A stretch of DNA of 64,000 nucleotides from Saccharopolyspora phatthalungensis (lineage in GTDB: Bacteria > Actinomycetota > Actinomycetes > Mycobacteriales > Pseudonocardiaceae). This document shows, in pieces, positions 35,714 through 44,645 of the stretch. The notes under the pieces were generated by a model, which had not been told where the DNA came from, did no database searches, and saw only the letters and a program-made list of their open reading frames with translations. Each line of letters starts with the position of its first letter. Within the stretch, counting starts at the first letter, position 1. The position numbers were made by a program, and so were the translations under genes. Location of the stretch: the NCBI RefSeq assembly GCF_014203395.1, contig NZ_JACHIW010000001.1:1798001-1862000 (forward strand), read 5' to 3'.

Positions 35714-36775
35714 ATGACCGTGCGCACCCGTGCCGACCTCGAACAGTTGCCCGCTTACGTCGCGGGTCGCACCATCCCCGGCTCGATCAAGCTGGCGAGC
35801 AACGAGGTTTCCGAAGGCCCGCTGCCGAGCGCGGTGGCGGCCATCAACCAGGCGGCCGGCGAGGTGCACCGCTACCCGGACATGGGCATCGGGCGGCTGA
35901 CCGCCGCGCTGGCCGCGCGGCTGGAGGTGGCCCCGGAACGGATCGCCGTCGGCTGCGGTTCGGTCGCGCTGTGCGAGCAGTTGGTGCAGGCGACTTGCAC
36001 CGCCGATGACGAGGTCATCTTCCCGTGGCGGTCGTTCGAGGCGTACCCGATCATCACGCAGGTCGTGGGCGCCAAGCAGGTGCGGGTCCCGCTGACCGCC
36101 GAACACGCTCTCGACCTGGAGGCGATGCTCGCCGCGATCACCCCGGCCACCCGGTTGATCTTCGTGTGCACGCCGAACAATCCGACCGGCACCCTACTGC
36201 GGCGGGCCGAGCTTGAGGCCTTCCTGGACCGGGTGCCCCAGGACGTGCTGGTGGTGCTCGACGAGGCGTACTTCGAGTTCGTCGTCGACCCGGATGGCCC
36301 CGACGGCGTCGAGATCGCGCGGAAACGCGACAACGTTGCCTCGATGCGGACTTTCTCTAAGGCGTACGGCCTCGCTGGGCTACGCGTGGGCTACGCCGTG
36401 GCACCGCCTAAGGTCGCCGAGGCGCTGCGGAAGGTGGCCATCCCGTTCAGCGTCAACGCGCTCGCCCAGGCCGCCGCGATCGCTTCGCTGGACGCACAGG
36501 ACGAGTTGCAGAAGCGGTGCGCCAACGTGGTCGCCGAGCGGGAGCGGGTGCACCGGGAACTCGTGGCCGCCGGCTACCAGGTTCCCGAGACGCAGGCGAA
36601 CTTCGTCTGGCTGCCGCTGGGCGAGCGCACCGGCGAGTTCAACGAGCACTGCTTGCAGAACCGGGTTGTGGTCCGCGCATTCGATGGGGACGGTGCGCGG
36701 GTCACGATCGGACAGCCCGAGGAGAACGACGCATTCCTTGCCGCCGCCCGTTCGTTCGGCCGAACGGCGCAGTGA
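35714..36775 (+). CDS. Histidinol-phosphate / aromatic aminotransferase
   Basis: 353 residues, fold-type I PLP enzyme of the HisC family. PLP Lys at ~216 (TFSKAYGLAGLRVGY), Asp ~183 (VVLDEAYFEF), Asn ~155 (TPNNPTGT). Its lack of linkage to his genes and its place in a conserved actinobacterial order like Rv3772 suggest the aromatic (phenylpyruvate) aminotransferase role, which would complement TyrA upstream. ATG with AAGGAG. Ends at a perfect terminator hairpin. Confidence 0.92.
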   Translation: MTVRTRADLEQLPAYVAGRTIPGSIKLASNEVSEGPLPSAVAAINQAAGEVHRYPDMGIGRLTAALAARLEVAPERIAVGCGSVALCEQLVQATCTADDEVIFPWRSFEAYPIITQVVGAKQVRVPLTAEHALDLEAMLAAITPATRLIFVCTPNNPTGTLLRRAELEAFLDRVPQDVLVVLDEAYFEFVVDPDGPDGVEIARKRDNVASMRTFSKAYGLAGLRVGYAVAPPKVAEALRKVAIPFSVNALAQAAAIASLDAQDELQKRCANVVAERERVHRELVAAGYQVPETQANFVWLPLGERTGEFNEHCLQNRVVVRAFDGDGARVTIGQPEENDAFLAAARSFGRTAQ

Positions 36776-36833
36776 TCACCGATCGTGCATCGATCCGGGT
36801 CGTCCGCGATTTCAATGGAAATCAAGCAGTAAT

Positions 36834-36873
36834 GGTGTCCGGCGAAGAGAGGGGGAGTACTTCGCCGGACACC
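36834..36873 (+). terminator. Hairpin terminator of the aminotransferase gene
   Basis: Perfect 14-bp stem (GGTGTCCGGCGAAG and its complement) with a 12-base purine-rich loop, 58 bp past the stop. Confidence 0.85.
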
Positions 36874-37028
36874 ACTACAGGGGGTGTGGCCGTTTGAGCC
36901 GAAACGACCACTTGGAGTGCGTAGTGATCTACGCAGCACCGAAATTTAGTGCCGATCAAGCACCGCTAGCCAGCCGTAACCCGAGCAGTACAACGTTCGG
37001 GTTACGCAAACCAGTCGGCCGGATGATC

Positions 37029-37574
37029 TCAGCCGGTGACCGCGTGGTGGCCGCGGACCGGGTCCGGGGTGGGCGCGGTCGGCAGCGGGTTGGCGGCCGA
37101 CACGGCCTTGTCGGAGGTGGTCGGCGCGCCCGGCCCGCCGGGCACGTTGGGGCCACCAGGGCCACCGGGGCCACCGGGGCCGCACGGGTCGGACCCGCCG
37201 GCGGAGAACCAGCCAGGCATTTCCTCGCCGGGCTTGAACCAGCCGGGCTTGGACTGGGCAGCCCAACCGGGCTTGGACTCGCCGGCCTTGCACGGCTCGG
37301 TGGGCACGGTGGGGGTGGGCTTGTAACCGCCCCCCGGGTGGTCCACGATCGGCGCGTTGACGCAGGTGTTGGCCTGCGGGGACAGCACCGGCACCACGGC
37401 CCCGAGCACCGCGATGTTGTTTCCGCACAGCTGGATCGGCAGCACGCTCAGGTTGTTGTCGTTGCCGATGTTGATGCCATCGTTGTCAGCGCTGTCCGCG
37501 AAGGCCGGTGCGCCGCCAGCCAGAATTCCGGCGCCGGCGGCGAAAATCCCGGCGAGGCAAGCAGTTTTGCGCAT
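37029..37574 (-). CDS. Chaplin-like secreted protein with Pro/Gly-rich tail
   Basis: 181 residues. Signal peptide ~1-27. Residues ~34-73 match a chaplin domain: VLPIQLCGNNIAVLGAV then NTCVN, with the two cysteines at ~50 and ~71. It then has a long Lys/Trp/Pro-rich linker and a collagen-like GPGGPGGPGG run (~140-150). Chaplins form amyloid surface films on aerial hyphae; here the extra tail is unusual. No sortase LPxTG is seen. The ATG follows AAAGGAAG by 8 bp. The next gene upstream is an L,D-transpeptidase, 50 bp away. Confidence 0.82.
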   Translation of the reverse strand: MRKTACLAGIFAAGAGILAGGAPAFADSADNDGINIGNDNNLSVLPIQLCGNNIAVLGAVVPVLSPQANTCVNAPIVDHPGGGYKPTPTVPTEPCKAGESKPGWAAQSKPGWFKPGEEMPGWFSAGGSDPCGPGGPGGPGGPNVPGGPGAPTTSDKAVSAANPLPTAPTPDPVRGHHAVTG

Positions 37575-37624
37575 TCGTCGAACTTCCTTTTCTGTCGTTC
37601 TTCGGGAATCTCCATCCGCGGCGA

Positions 37625-38434
37625 TCACCGCAGGTGGACCAGGGTGCCCAACGGCAGGGTGGTCAGCAGCCGAAGTGCGTCGTTGGGCACCCGAACGCAT
37701 CCGTCGCTGCTCGCCTGACCGAACACTGAGGGGTCGGGCCAGCCGTGCAGCGCGACCGTGCCGGGACCGCCGCCGTAGGTGCTGAACGTTTCCGAGTGCA
37801 CGCCGAGCGGCAGGATGATCGGGCTGAACCGGGTCACGGTCTCCTCGATCGCCGCCATGATGAAGGTCCGGCCGCGCGGTGTCGGTGAATCCGGCGCTCC
37901 GACCCCGACGACCCACTCCCCGATCGCCGCGCCGTCCTTACGCACGCGGAGCCGGCGCGCGTCGATGTCGACGTCAACATCGTAGGGCGACCGGGCCCGC
38001 TCGACCTGGCCGTCGGTGCGCACCCAGCCGGACGCACCGTTGGGTCGCGACGGTAGCAGCACCTGCGCCCACCGTCCGCGTTCCGCGATCACCGGCACCC
38101 AGGTGGGGTTATCCAGCTGGGTGGCGGGGAGTCGTGCGAACACGGCGCCGTTGGGCGTCTCGTACACGGCGATGTCCTGCTTGACGTGCAGCACGACGCC
38201 GTCGGTTTCCGCGTTGGGCGCCGGATCCTGTGGCGCCTTGGGGAAATCGGCGAAGGTGGTCGCGGGGGCCTGCATGCCGAGGTCGGCGCGCGCCATCGCG
38301 TGCGCCGGATCGATCGACGGTGCGCTCGCGCAGCCGGTGAGGGCCAGGCAGAGCACGCCGAGCACGACGGCCGGCGCCGCACGGACTCGACGATCGGCCC
38401 GATCGGGGGGTCTGGTACCTGTTTTGCGTATCAT
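37625..38434 (-). CDS. L,D-transpeptidase lipoprotein
   Basis: 269 residues. Lipobox L-T-G-C with acylation Cys ~35, so outer-face membrane-anchored. SH3-like middle (~75-150). C-terminal YkuD/ErfK catalytic domain with HGW (~230-232) and SSDGCVR placing the catalytic Cys at ~246. It would form 3-3 peptidoglycan cross-links or attach proteins to them. The ATG has AGGAG 6 bp upstream. Genetically next to the chaplin-like gene, suggesting cell-surface remodelling. Confidence 0.92.
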   Translation of the reverse strand: MIRKTGTRPPDRADRRVRAAPAVVLGVLCLALTGCASAPSIDPAHAMARADLGMQAPATTFADFPKAPQDPAPNAETDGVVLHVKQDIAVYETPNGAVFARLPATQLDNPTWVPVIAERGRWAQVLLPSRPNGASGWVRTDGQVERARSPYDVDVDIDARRLRVRKDGAAIGEWVVGVGAPDSPTPRGRTFIMAAIEETVTRFSPIILPLGVHSETFSTYGGGPGTVALHGWPDPSVFGQASSDGCVRVPNDALRLLTTLPLGTLVHLR

Positions 38435-38553
38435 GATCAGCTCCTGGCCCGTTGGCGTACCTGTTCTCGGCAGCGTCCGGCGAAGGCCGGGAAGCACCTG
38501 CGGCGGGCAGCCTGATCTGCGAGATCAGGTGCCGCAGGGACGCTAACCTGGGC

Positions 38554-38694
38554 ATGGCGGCCACCGACGCGGACCAACCGGATCTCGATCACGGGCATCT
38601 ACGGCCTGATCAGTACAAACAGCTCATCGCGACCACCGACTTCGGAGCGTTACACAAGGTCCTTCGCTCGATCGTGTGCGATCTTTACCTCTAA
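38554..38694 (+). CDS. Doubtful small protein, possibly leaderless
   Basis: 46 residues starting MAATDADQPDLDHGH. TAACCT lies 7 bp upstream of the ATG, a fair -10 for a leaderless start. Helical, unknown family. Divergent from the L,D-transpeptidase gene. Confidence 0.28.
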   Translation: MAATDADQPDLDHGHLRPDQYKQLIATTDFGALHKVLRSIVCDLYL

Positions 38695-38835
38695 CGAGCG
38701 ACAGCGGGCTAACAGAACCGCGCCTACCCCACAGGCGAAAACCTTTTCACACCAATCGGAAGAACAATCAGGAGGGGTGAACGCACTCCAGGCAAACGGC
38801 TAGGTGCGCGCGAAAAGTCGTACTTTGACCGGATT

Positions 38836-39348
38836 TTAAGTCGACGAAGCCAATTCCCGTTGCAGCAGCAAGGTATCTATCCAACGGCCGAACTTGTGGC
38901 CCACGCTGTGCAGCCGACCGGCCTCCCGGAAGCCGCAAGCGCGGTGCAGCGCCGCCGAGGCATCATGACCGTCGTCGGCGATGACCGCGATCATCTGCCT
39001 CGCCCCGGCTCGCGCGCTATCGGCCATCAGGGTGGTGAGCAGCAGCCTGCCGAGACCTCGGCCGGTCCACCCCGGCGCGAGGTAGACGGTGTCCTCGACG
39101 GTGTACCGATAGGCGGGCTTGGGCCGCCACGGTGCGGCGTAGCCGAATCCGACGATCCGCGCCTCGACCTCGACGACCAGGAACGGCAGCCCCTGTTCCG
39201 CTAGTGTGTCGAGCTTTTGCCGCCAATGCGCCGCATCCGGCGGAACGGTCTCGAACGTGGCGGTGCTGCCGTTGACGTAGTGGGCGAAGATCTCGGCCAC
39301 CGCGGCGAGGTCCCCGTCGGCGCCTCGCCGCACTTGTTCCGGCGCCAT
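38836..39348 (-). CDS. GNAT acetyltransferase, phosphinothricin/methionine-sulfoximine type
   Basis: 170 residues. Acetyl-CoA site WTGRGLGRLLL (~108-118) and the family strands FLVVEVEARIVGFGYAAPWRPKPAYRYTVEDTVYL are typical of Pat/Bar-like N-acetyltransferases. The start at 39348 follows AGGGAG. It would acetylate a small amine such as methionine sulfoximine. Alone in its transcript. Confidence 0.9.
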   Translation of the reverse strand: MAPEQVRRGADGDLAAVAEIFAHYVNGSTATFETVPPDAAHWRQKLDTLAEQGLPFLVVEVEARIVGFGYAAPWRPKPAYRYTVEDTVYLAPGWTGRGLGRLLLTTLMADSARAGARQMIAVIADDGHDASAALHRACGFREAGRLHSVGHKFGRWIDTLLLQRELASST

Positions 39349-39558
39349 CGACCACTCCCTATTACGACGAGTACTGTCCGATATGGACTTTCCGAGCTCG
39401 CGGAGGCTGAAGCCCCATCTCGGAGTCCGCAACGTGCCTCCGCGACAGAAAGCCCACGACGGCGGCACGTTATGCGTGAGCCACCGAACCTGGGCCGGAA
39501 TCCTCGGTGATTTCAAGGCGGGTCGTCCTGACCACTGATCGCCGAGTTCGGGTTGAGA

Positions 39559-39605
39559 GCGAGGGGCGCCCGTCATCAAGTTGCTTGGTTGAGGACGCCC
39601 CTCGC
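39559..39605 (-). terminator. Possible long-loop terminator of the ABC exporter operon
   Basis: Ten-base arms GCGAGGGGCG and CGCCCCTCGC separated by 27 bases, 10 bp past the permease stop at 39616 on the minus strand. Confidence 0.55.
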
Positions 39606-39615
39606 CTGGCGTGAA

Positions 39616-40386
39616 TCAGTCCAGGGCTCGGCGGAGGAAGAACTTGATGCCGAGGGCTCCGAATACGATTGTGGCGATCAGCAGGGCTAGGACGCAGACC
39701 CAGGGCGGCATGTGCGGGACGTTCGGGAGCAGAGCTCCGCGCATGCCTTCGCTGACGTAGGTCAGCGGGTTGATCGCGCACAGGATCTGGAACCAGCGCA
39801 GGTGTTCCAGCTGCGCCCACGGGAACTGGGTCGCTCCGGTGAACATCAGCGGCGCCAGGATCACCGCGAACATGATGTTGATCCGGCGGGGCGGCACCGC
39901 CGCACCCACCGTCAGGCCCACCGCCGCACCAGACAGCGAGCCCAGGACCATGCACAGCAGGGCGAACGCCAAGCCGCCGAGATCCCAGTCGATCTCGCCG
40001 AGCATCCACATCCCCAGCGGCACCATCAGCACCGCCGCGAGCAGGCCCCGGAGCGCGCCGAACAACATTTTCTCCACCGCCACCCAGCTGATCGGCAGCG
40101 GCGCCAGCAGGCGATCCTCGATCTCCCGGGAGAACGAGAAGTCCAGCACCAGCGGGAACGACGTGTTCTGCAACGAAACCAGGAATGCGTTGAGCGCGAT
40201 CATGCCGGGCAGCAGGATCTGCGCGTAGCCGGGCTGGGCGTAGCCGAGTTCGCTGAGCACCTTGCCGAAGATGAATAGCAGCGCCACCGGCTGCACCAGC
40301 ACCTGCGCCAGGAAGCTCGGCAGCTCCCGACCGGTCACGAAGACGTCGCGGCCCAGCACCGCGGTGAACGCGCGGACAGGACTCAT
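39616..40386 (-). CDS. ABC-2 type transporter permease
   Basis: 256 residues with six hydrophobic helices and the ABC-2 signature region (PLTYVSEGMRGALL near the end, FSFSREIEDRLLAPLP in the cytoplasmic loop). Forms the membrane part of a DrrAB/NodIJ-like exporter with the ATPase encoded just before it; the two genes overlap by 4 bp (ATGA). Substrate likely a drug or secondary metabolite; regulated by the MarR protein at the head of the operon. Confidence 0.92.
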   Translation of the reverse strand: MSPVRAFTAVLGRDVFVTGRELPSFLAQVLVQPVALLFIFGKVLSELGYAQPGYAQILLPGMIALNAFLVSLQNTSFPLVLDFSFSREIEDRLLAPLPISWVAVEKMLFGALRGLLAAVLMVPLGMWMLGEIDWDLGGLAFALLCMVLGSLSGAAVGLTVGAAVPPRRINIMFAVILAPLMFTGATQFPWAQLEHLRWFQILCAINPLTYVSEGMRGALLPNVPHMPPWVCVLALLIATIVFGALGIKFFLRRALD

Positions 40387-41366
40387 CGCAGTTCCCTCCC
40401 GGTCAGGTCGATGAAGACGTCTTCCAGCGTCGCCGACCCCAGTGACAAGTCGCTGACCGAAACTCGCTGCTCGTGCAGGGTTTGCGCGACCGGCCCGAGC
40501 AGTGCGGCGGGCTCGTCGCCCACGTACAGCCGCAACCGCAGCTCGGCCTCTGCATCCGGGTCCGTGCCGGTCGCGATCTGCTCGACCCGCTGCACGCCGC
40601 GCACATCGGATAACAGGTCGGCGACCTTGGCGGGGTCGTAGCCGTTGGGGCGCAGCGTGGCGTCCACCGTGCCGCTGCCCGGCAACGACTTGATCAGCGC
40701 CTCGGGGGTGTCCAGCGTCAGCAGCTTGCCGTGGTCGACGACGCCGACCCGGTCGGACAGCTTCTCTGCCTCGTCCATGTCGTGCGTGGTGAGCACGATC
40801 GTCACGCCCTCGGCGCGCAGCTCGTTGATCCGGTCGTGGACGAACAGCCTGGCCTGCGGGTCGAGCCCGGTCGACGGCTCGTCCAGGAAAAGCACGTCGG
40901 GCTTGTGGATCAGGGCACGTGCGATCATCAGCCGCTGCGACTGCCCGCCGGAAAGGGCGTCGACACGGGCCTTCGCCTTCTCCGCCAGGCCCATGCGGTC
41001 GAGCAGCTCGTCGGCCAACCGCTGCCGTTCGCCGCGCGAAATCCCGTGGTACGCGGCGTGCCAGATGAGGTTCTGCCGCGCGTTCAGGGAGCGGTCCAGG
41101 TTCACCCGCTGCGGCACGACCGCCACCTTGCTGCGCGCCGCGACCGGATCGGCCGCCACGTCGACCCCCGCGACGCGCGCCGACCCGCTGGTCAGCAGCA
41201 CCCTGGTGGTCAGGATGCCGACGGTGGTGGTTTTGCCGGCGCCGTTCGGGCCGAGCAGCCCGAAGATCTCGCCGGTGGCCACCTGGAAGCTGAGCCCGTC
41301 CACCGCGTTCTTCTGGGCCTTGGGATATCGCTTGACCAGATCGGTCACTTCAACCGCAGTGGTCAC
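40383..41366 (-). CDS. ABC transporter ATP-binding protein (DrrA-like)
   Basis: 327 residues. Walker A GPNGAGKT (~39-46), signature LSGGQ (~138-142), Walker B LFLDEP (~159-164), H-loop THDMDEAE. A C-terminal extension of ~100 residues is typical of DrrA-type daunorubicin exporters. GTG start; its first 17 bp overlap the end of the MarR gene. With the permease it forms a drug-type exporter. Confidence 0.95.
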   Translation of the reverse strand: MTTAVEVTDLVKRYPKAQKNAVDGLSFQVATGEIFGLLGPNGAGKTTTVGILTTRVLLTSGSARVAGVDVAADPVAARSKVAVVPQRVNLDRSLNARQNLIWHAAYHGISRGERQRLADELLDRMGLAEKAKARVDALSGGQSQRLMIARALIHKPDVLFLDEPSTGLDPQARLFVHDRINELRAEGVTIVLTTHDMDEAEKLSDRVGVVDHGKLLTLDTPEALIKSLPGSGTVDATLRPNGYDPAKVADLLSDVRGVQRVEQIATGTDPDAEAELRLRLYVGDEPAALLGPVAQTLHEQRVSVSDLSLGSATLEDVFIDLTGRELR

Positions 41367-41823
41367 ATCCGCCTTCTTTCTCGTTCAATCCGCTCAGGAC
41401 CGCGAGCAGGTACTTCCGGATCAGGGCCTCTTCCGCCGGACTGGCGTCCGGTTCGATCCGTCGGAACTCCTCGCGAACCCCCTGCCACGCGGCCTTCAGC
41501 GCCGCCCGGCCAGCCGGGGTGATGCGCAGTCGGACCACGCGCCGGTCGGTCGTGTCGCGCTGCCGGGTGAGCAGCTTGTCCGACTCCAGTGCGTCGATGA
41601 CCGGAGTCAGCGTTGCCGGGCGCACCCAGCAGCGCTGGGCGACCTCGCGGTGCGTTTGGCCGTCCTGCTCGTCGATCGCGGTGAGCGCGATCATCGCGGT
41701 TCGGCTCAGGTCCGTGCTCCGTGCCACGGCCTGCTCCCAGTAGTGCGACAGCCGCCGACCGGTCAAACCGACCAGTCGACTCAACGGCATCCGCTGCGGA
41801 TCTTGTTCCAGGAAGCCGGGCAC
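41350..41823 (-). CDS. MarR-family transcriptional regulator
   Basis: 157 residues with a winged helix (~50-115: HREVAQRCWVRPATLTPVIDALESDKLLTRQRDTTDRRVVRLRIT). It heads the ABC exporter operon, overlapping the ATPase gene by 17 bp, so it probably represses it and responds to the exported compound. GTG start with no ribosome site; the next in-frame ATG twelve codons in is an alternative. A second, divergent MarR gene lies 98 bp away. Confidence 0.9.
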   Translation of the reverse strand: MPGFLEQDPQRMPLSRLVGLTGRRLSHYWEQAVARSTDLSRTAMIALTAIDEQDGQTHREVAQRCWVRPATLTPVIDALESDKLLTRQRDTTDRRVVRLRITPAGRAALKAAWQGVREEFRRIEPDASPAEEALIRKYLLAVLSGLNEKEGGCDHCG

Positions 41824-41921
41824 GAGTCGATCGTACTCGCCATGAATGGTTAGGTGGCAAATTATTTTTGGGCCGGTTCAAAGTGGCGCCAGGACCGCTA
41901 ACCGCCCGGTAACCTGGCGTA

Positions 41922-42398
41922 GTGACCGAGGTGACCGAGCAGCGAACCCAATGGCTGGACGACTGCGAGAGTGCATCCTGGCGCGCTTACATCGTCGGCA
42001 GCGCGCTGCTGGAGTACCGGCTCAACCGCGAACTGCAGCTCGCACATGGGCTCTCGATCGCGGACTACGAGATCCTCGTCCGCCTGTCCGAGCAGCCCGA
42101 CCAGCAGATGAGGATGAGCGAACTCGCCAACGAGATCGCGCACTCCAAGAGCCGCATCTCACACCAGATCCGCCGCCTGGAATCGGCCAAGCTGGTGCGT
42201 CGGGACGAATGCCCCAGCGACGGCCGGGGCGTGCTCGCGGTGCTCACCGAGAAGGGACTGGCGAAGCTCCGCGAAGCCGCGCCCACGCACGTCGAGGGTG
42301 TCCGAGAGCACATGATCGACCTGCTGACCCCCGAGGAGCTGAAGGTGCTGGCAGGGGTTTTCGGCCGACTCACGACCCACCTGCGAAGCCTCGACTGA
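41922..42398 (+). CDS. MarR-family transcriptional regulator
   Basis: 158 residues. Winged helix ~58-120 (QMRMSELANEIAHSKSRISHQIRRLESAKLVRR, GVLAVLTEKG). GTG start, with TAACCT just upstream, looks leaderless. It differs from the divergent MarR gene, so this is not a recent duplicate. Both may share control sites in the 98-bp gap. Target unknown. Confidence 0.9.
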   Translation: MTEVTEQRTQWLDDCESASWRAYIVGSALLEYRLNRELQLAHGLSIADYEILVRLSEQPDQQMRMSELANEIAHSKSRISHQIRRLESAKLVRRDECPSDGRGVLAVLTEKGLAKLREAAPTHVEGVREHMIDLLTPEELKVLAGVFGRLTTHLRSLD

Positions 42399-42446
42399 CC
42401 CGACCGGCTGTAGGCCAATCTTCACCGGTTGGCTACGCTGCGGCGT

Positions 42447-42531
42447 GGAAGCGTGGCAGAGCGGCCGAATGCACTCGCCTTGAAAGCGAGCGTCGCGAGA
42501 GCGACCGGGGGTTCGAATCCCCCCGCTTCCG
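42447..42531 (+). tRNA. tRNA-Ser (anticodon TGA)
   Basis: Acceptor GGAAGCG/CGCTTCC, anticodon TGA (42481-42483), long variable arm, T-loop GGTTCGAATCC. CCA not encoded. Confidence 0.96.
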
Positions 42532-42550
42532 CTGCTATGACCAGGCAAAA

Positions 42551-42585
42551 CAGGGCCCGCCGGGGATCTTTTTCGCCGGGCCCTG
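42551..42585 (+). terminator. Terminator of tRNA-Ser(TGA)
   Basis: Nine-base arms CAGGGCCCG and CGGGCCCTG with a T-rich loop, 19 bp past the tRNA. Confidence 0.7.
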
Positions 42586-42920
42586 TCGCGGCTGGTCTCA
42601 ATTCCCGTCTCAGTTGGCCTTCTTCCAGCGTTTCGGGGGCGACTCATTCGGCGTCTCCGCCAGAGTCTCCCAACCTTGTCAGCGACCATGCCGAGCGCGT
42701 TCTCCGGTCACATGCTTGTACCGCTTGCCATCGCGGCGTCGGGCCCCGACCCATCACACGCTCGGCAACGCGTTGAGTCACTCCGCGCTCGAACAGCCCG
42801 GACCAAAAGAACATGCACGGTGAGCTGCGGGATTTGCAGGCGAACCAGGCTCGTCGTGAAAGAGCACCCGGATTGCCGACCTACTGGCGAGCCAGCGGCC
42901 TCGCCGAGGTACGAAAAACG
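42586..42920. other. Intergenic region between tRNA-Ser and the orphan nuclease-like gene
   Basis: 335 bp, no gene seen. Lower GC than average. No repeat of the tRNA 3' end was found here or after the next gene, so integration is not proven. Confidence 0.4.
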
Positions 42921-44342
42921 TCACTCGCTGATACCGATTGTCAACACTGTTCCATCCCGGCCAGCCGACACCGCCCGGCCATCTGCCGTTCCGTTTCGGG
43001 CGACCTCGCGCCACTTTCGCCAGAACCGCTGCGCAGTGCGGAAATATGAGCCTAGCCTTTGCTCCCCGAGATCGGCATAGACGCTTTCCTCCAGCCCGCG
43101 AAACACTTCCAGGCGCCTGTTGCCCGGTAACGCCATCGAGTAACGGGTTCCTCGGGCGCTCAGACCACCCGGCATACTCAACCGCTCGGACGTGTCGACC
43201 TCAACGGTGTTGTCCAGCGGGAACCCCTCTTGGCCGTGATCATCCCGGTACCGCCTTGGCACGTGGTACTTGGCTGCTACCTCGCCGTCTCCGGCGAACG
43301 TCAACACCGAAGCGGCGAAGGTGCGAGCGAGCACCTGAGAGAACCAGCTACGGCTCGCTTGTGGAATAGTGACTACCTGGGGAATCTTTAGATCATCCGC
43401 CGAAAATTCAGGCGGTCTCCTGTCCACGTCTTCTGGCTCTCCCAATTCTGGCGACTTCGTGCCGATCAGTTCTAGGTCATCCTGCGCTGGAGTTCGAACA
43501 CCGAAAAATTCAGGCGGCCCTTCGACGTCCTCGCCAAGCAATTCGTCTAACTCGTCCTCCGAACCCGACCACAGATCAGTTTCGCCGGGCGGGTCGACTA
43601 CACAAACCTTTACCCCGGAGGTCAACAGGCGCGAAGCAACCATCAGCGAAGCGAGGTTGCGGCCACCGATCTCTACCGCCCGGACCTGTGTACAAGCTTT
43701 CGCCAGTTGCCGGATCGCCTGAGACTCGGCAGGAGAGTGTGTTCCTTTGCACTCCAGTACGACGATCTTGAGTCCCCAGCCGCCGCTTGGGCGGCCGATT
43801 AGGAAATAGTCTGGGCGACTCTGTGTACCGTCCAGTTGGTTTACGGCCCCGACTTCAGGAATTCCTCGCGCCAGGGCAAAATCCGCATCGACCGGGTGAA
43901 ATTCCCAACCAGGGTATTGTTTTCGCAAGATTTCCTGTGCGACAACAAGGGCAAATCCGATGCCGAGATATTCAGACTGCGCAACCTTGTGATGGTAGAC
44001 GACATCGTTCCCCAAGGGCGAAAGCGATAGACGACCCGCCTTTGTCTCCAATGCGGCGCAGTAGCGAAGTTGTGCCCAGTGGCGTGAAACGTGCGCAAAT
44101 GGCGAGTTGCCGTCAAACGTCGTGGCCACGCCAACTTGCCGAAGCACCTCGACGGGAGCAACGCGCATTACCAGAGGAAGCGCAACCGGCACGACACACG
44201 GATCTTTCCGGAAGAAGTAGGCAGGGTTTTCTGTGGATTTCCGCCGAGCCTCGTTAAGTACCCTGTCGACCAGTAGCTGAGATGAGTCGAGTTCGATGGC
44301 TCCCTCTTGCCTCAAAAGGCGCAACACTTGCTCGATAGCCAC
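42921..44342 (-). CDS. Orphan protein with PD-(D/E)XK nuclease signature
   Basis: 473 residues, no known family recognised. The central segment carries a textbook PD-(D/E)XK core: RPDYFL with Asp ~178, then strand KIVVLECKG with Glu ~197 and Lys ~199. The N-terminal ~120 residues are helical; the C-terminal ~200 hold an acidic stretch (~255-315). Codon use and GC are lower than in neighbours, suggesting transfer. Just downstream of tRNA-Ser(TGA) and with no restriction or methylase partner, it could be a stand-alone defence nuclease. Function is inferred from the motif alone. Confidence 0.75.
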   Translation of the reverse strand: MAIEQVLRLLRQEGAIELDSSQLLVDRVLNEARRKSTENPAYFFRKDPCVVPVALPLVMRVAPVEVLRQVGVATTFDGNSPFAHVSRHWAQLRYCAALETKAGRLSLSPLGNDVVYHHKVAQSEYLGIGFALVVAQEILRKQYPGWEFHPVDADFALARGIPEVGAVNQLDGTQSRPDYFLIGRPSGGWGLKIVVLECKGTHSPAESQAIRQLAKACTQVRAVEIGGRNLASLMVASRLLTSGVKVCVVDPPGETDLWSGSEDELDELLGEDVEGPPEFFGVRTPAQDDLELIGTKSPELGEPEDVDRRPPEFSADDLKIPQVVTIPQASRSWFSQVLARTFAASVLTFAGDGEVAAKYHVPRRYRDDHGQEGFPLDNTVEVDTSERLSMPGGLSARGTRYSMALPGNRRLEVFRGLEESVYADLGEQRLGSYFRTAQRFWRKWREVARNGTADGRAVSAGRDGTVLTIGISE

Positions 44343-44645
44343 GTGTTCCAGCCTCCGGACCGTTGATCATTTTCGCGGTGCAGACGTTACGTAAGCGTGC
44401 GACCCTGCAACAAGCCTTGATCAACAGTGCCACCCGTTCGGCTTCGAACCATCCGGCGTACAGCTAGCAGGGCAGCGGGAAAGTGTCCGAGCTACCCCCA
44501 AACCGGCTCTGGCCATGAACAGGACTCGGCAGGGGTGGTCTCCCGCCGGGCTCCGCTGTTGGTTGCCGGTGCCGCCGTTCGAGGTGGTTTCCGACCGGGT
44601 CTTTCGGTACTTCGTCGGATGTCGGCGCTGGGCAATTGTTGCGGT
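44343..44645. other. Intergenic region between divergent nuclease-like and MFS genes
   Basis: About 300 bp. Contains promoters of both genes; no repeat or small gene is seen. A short TTGATCA pair near 44365 and 44417 is the only symmetry noted. Confidence 0.4.

Noticed and set aside
42447..44430. Second tRNA-bounded island at tRNA-Ser(TGA)
   Set aside because: No repeat of the tRNA 3' end could be found beyond the orphan nuclease-like gene, so integration at this tRNA is not supported.
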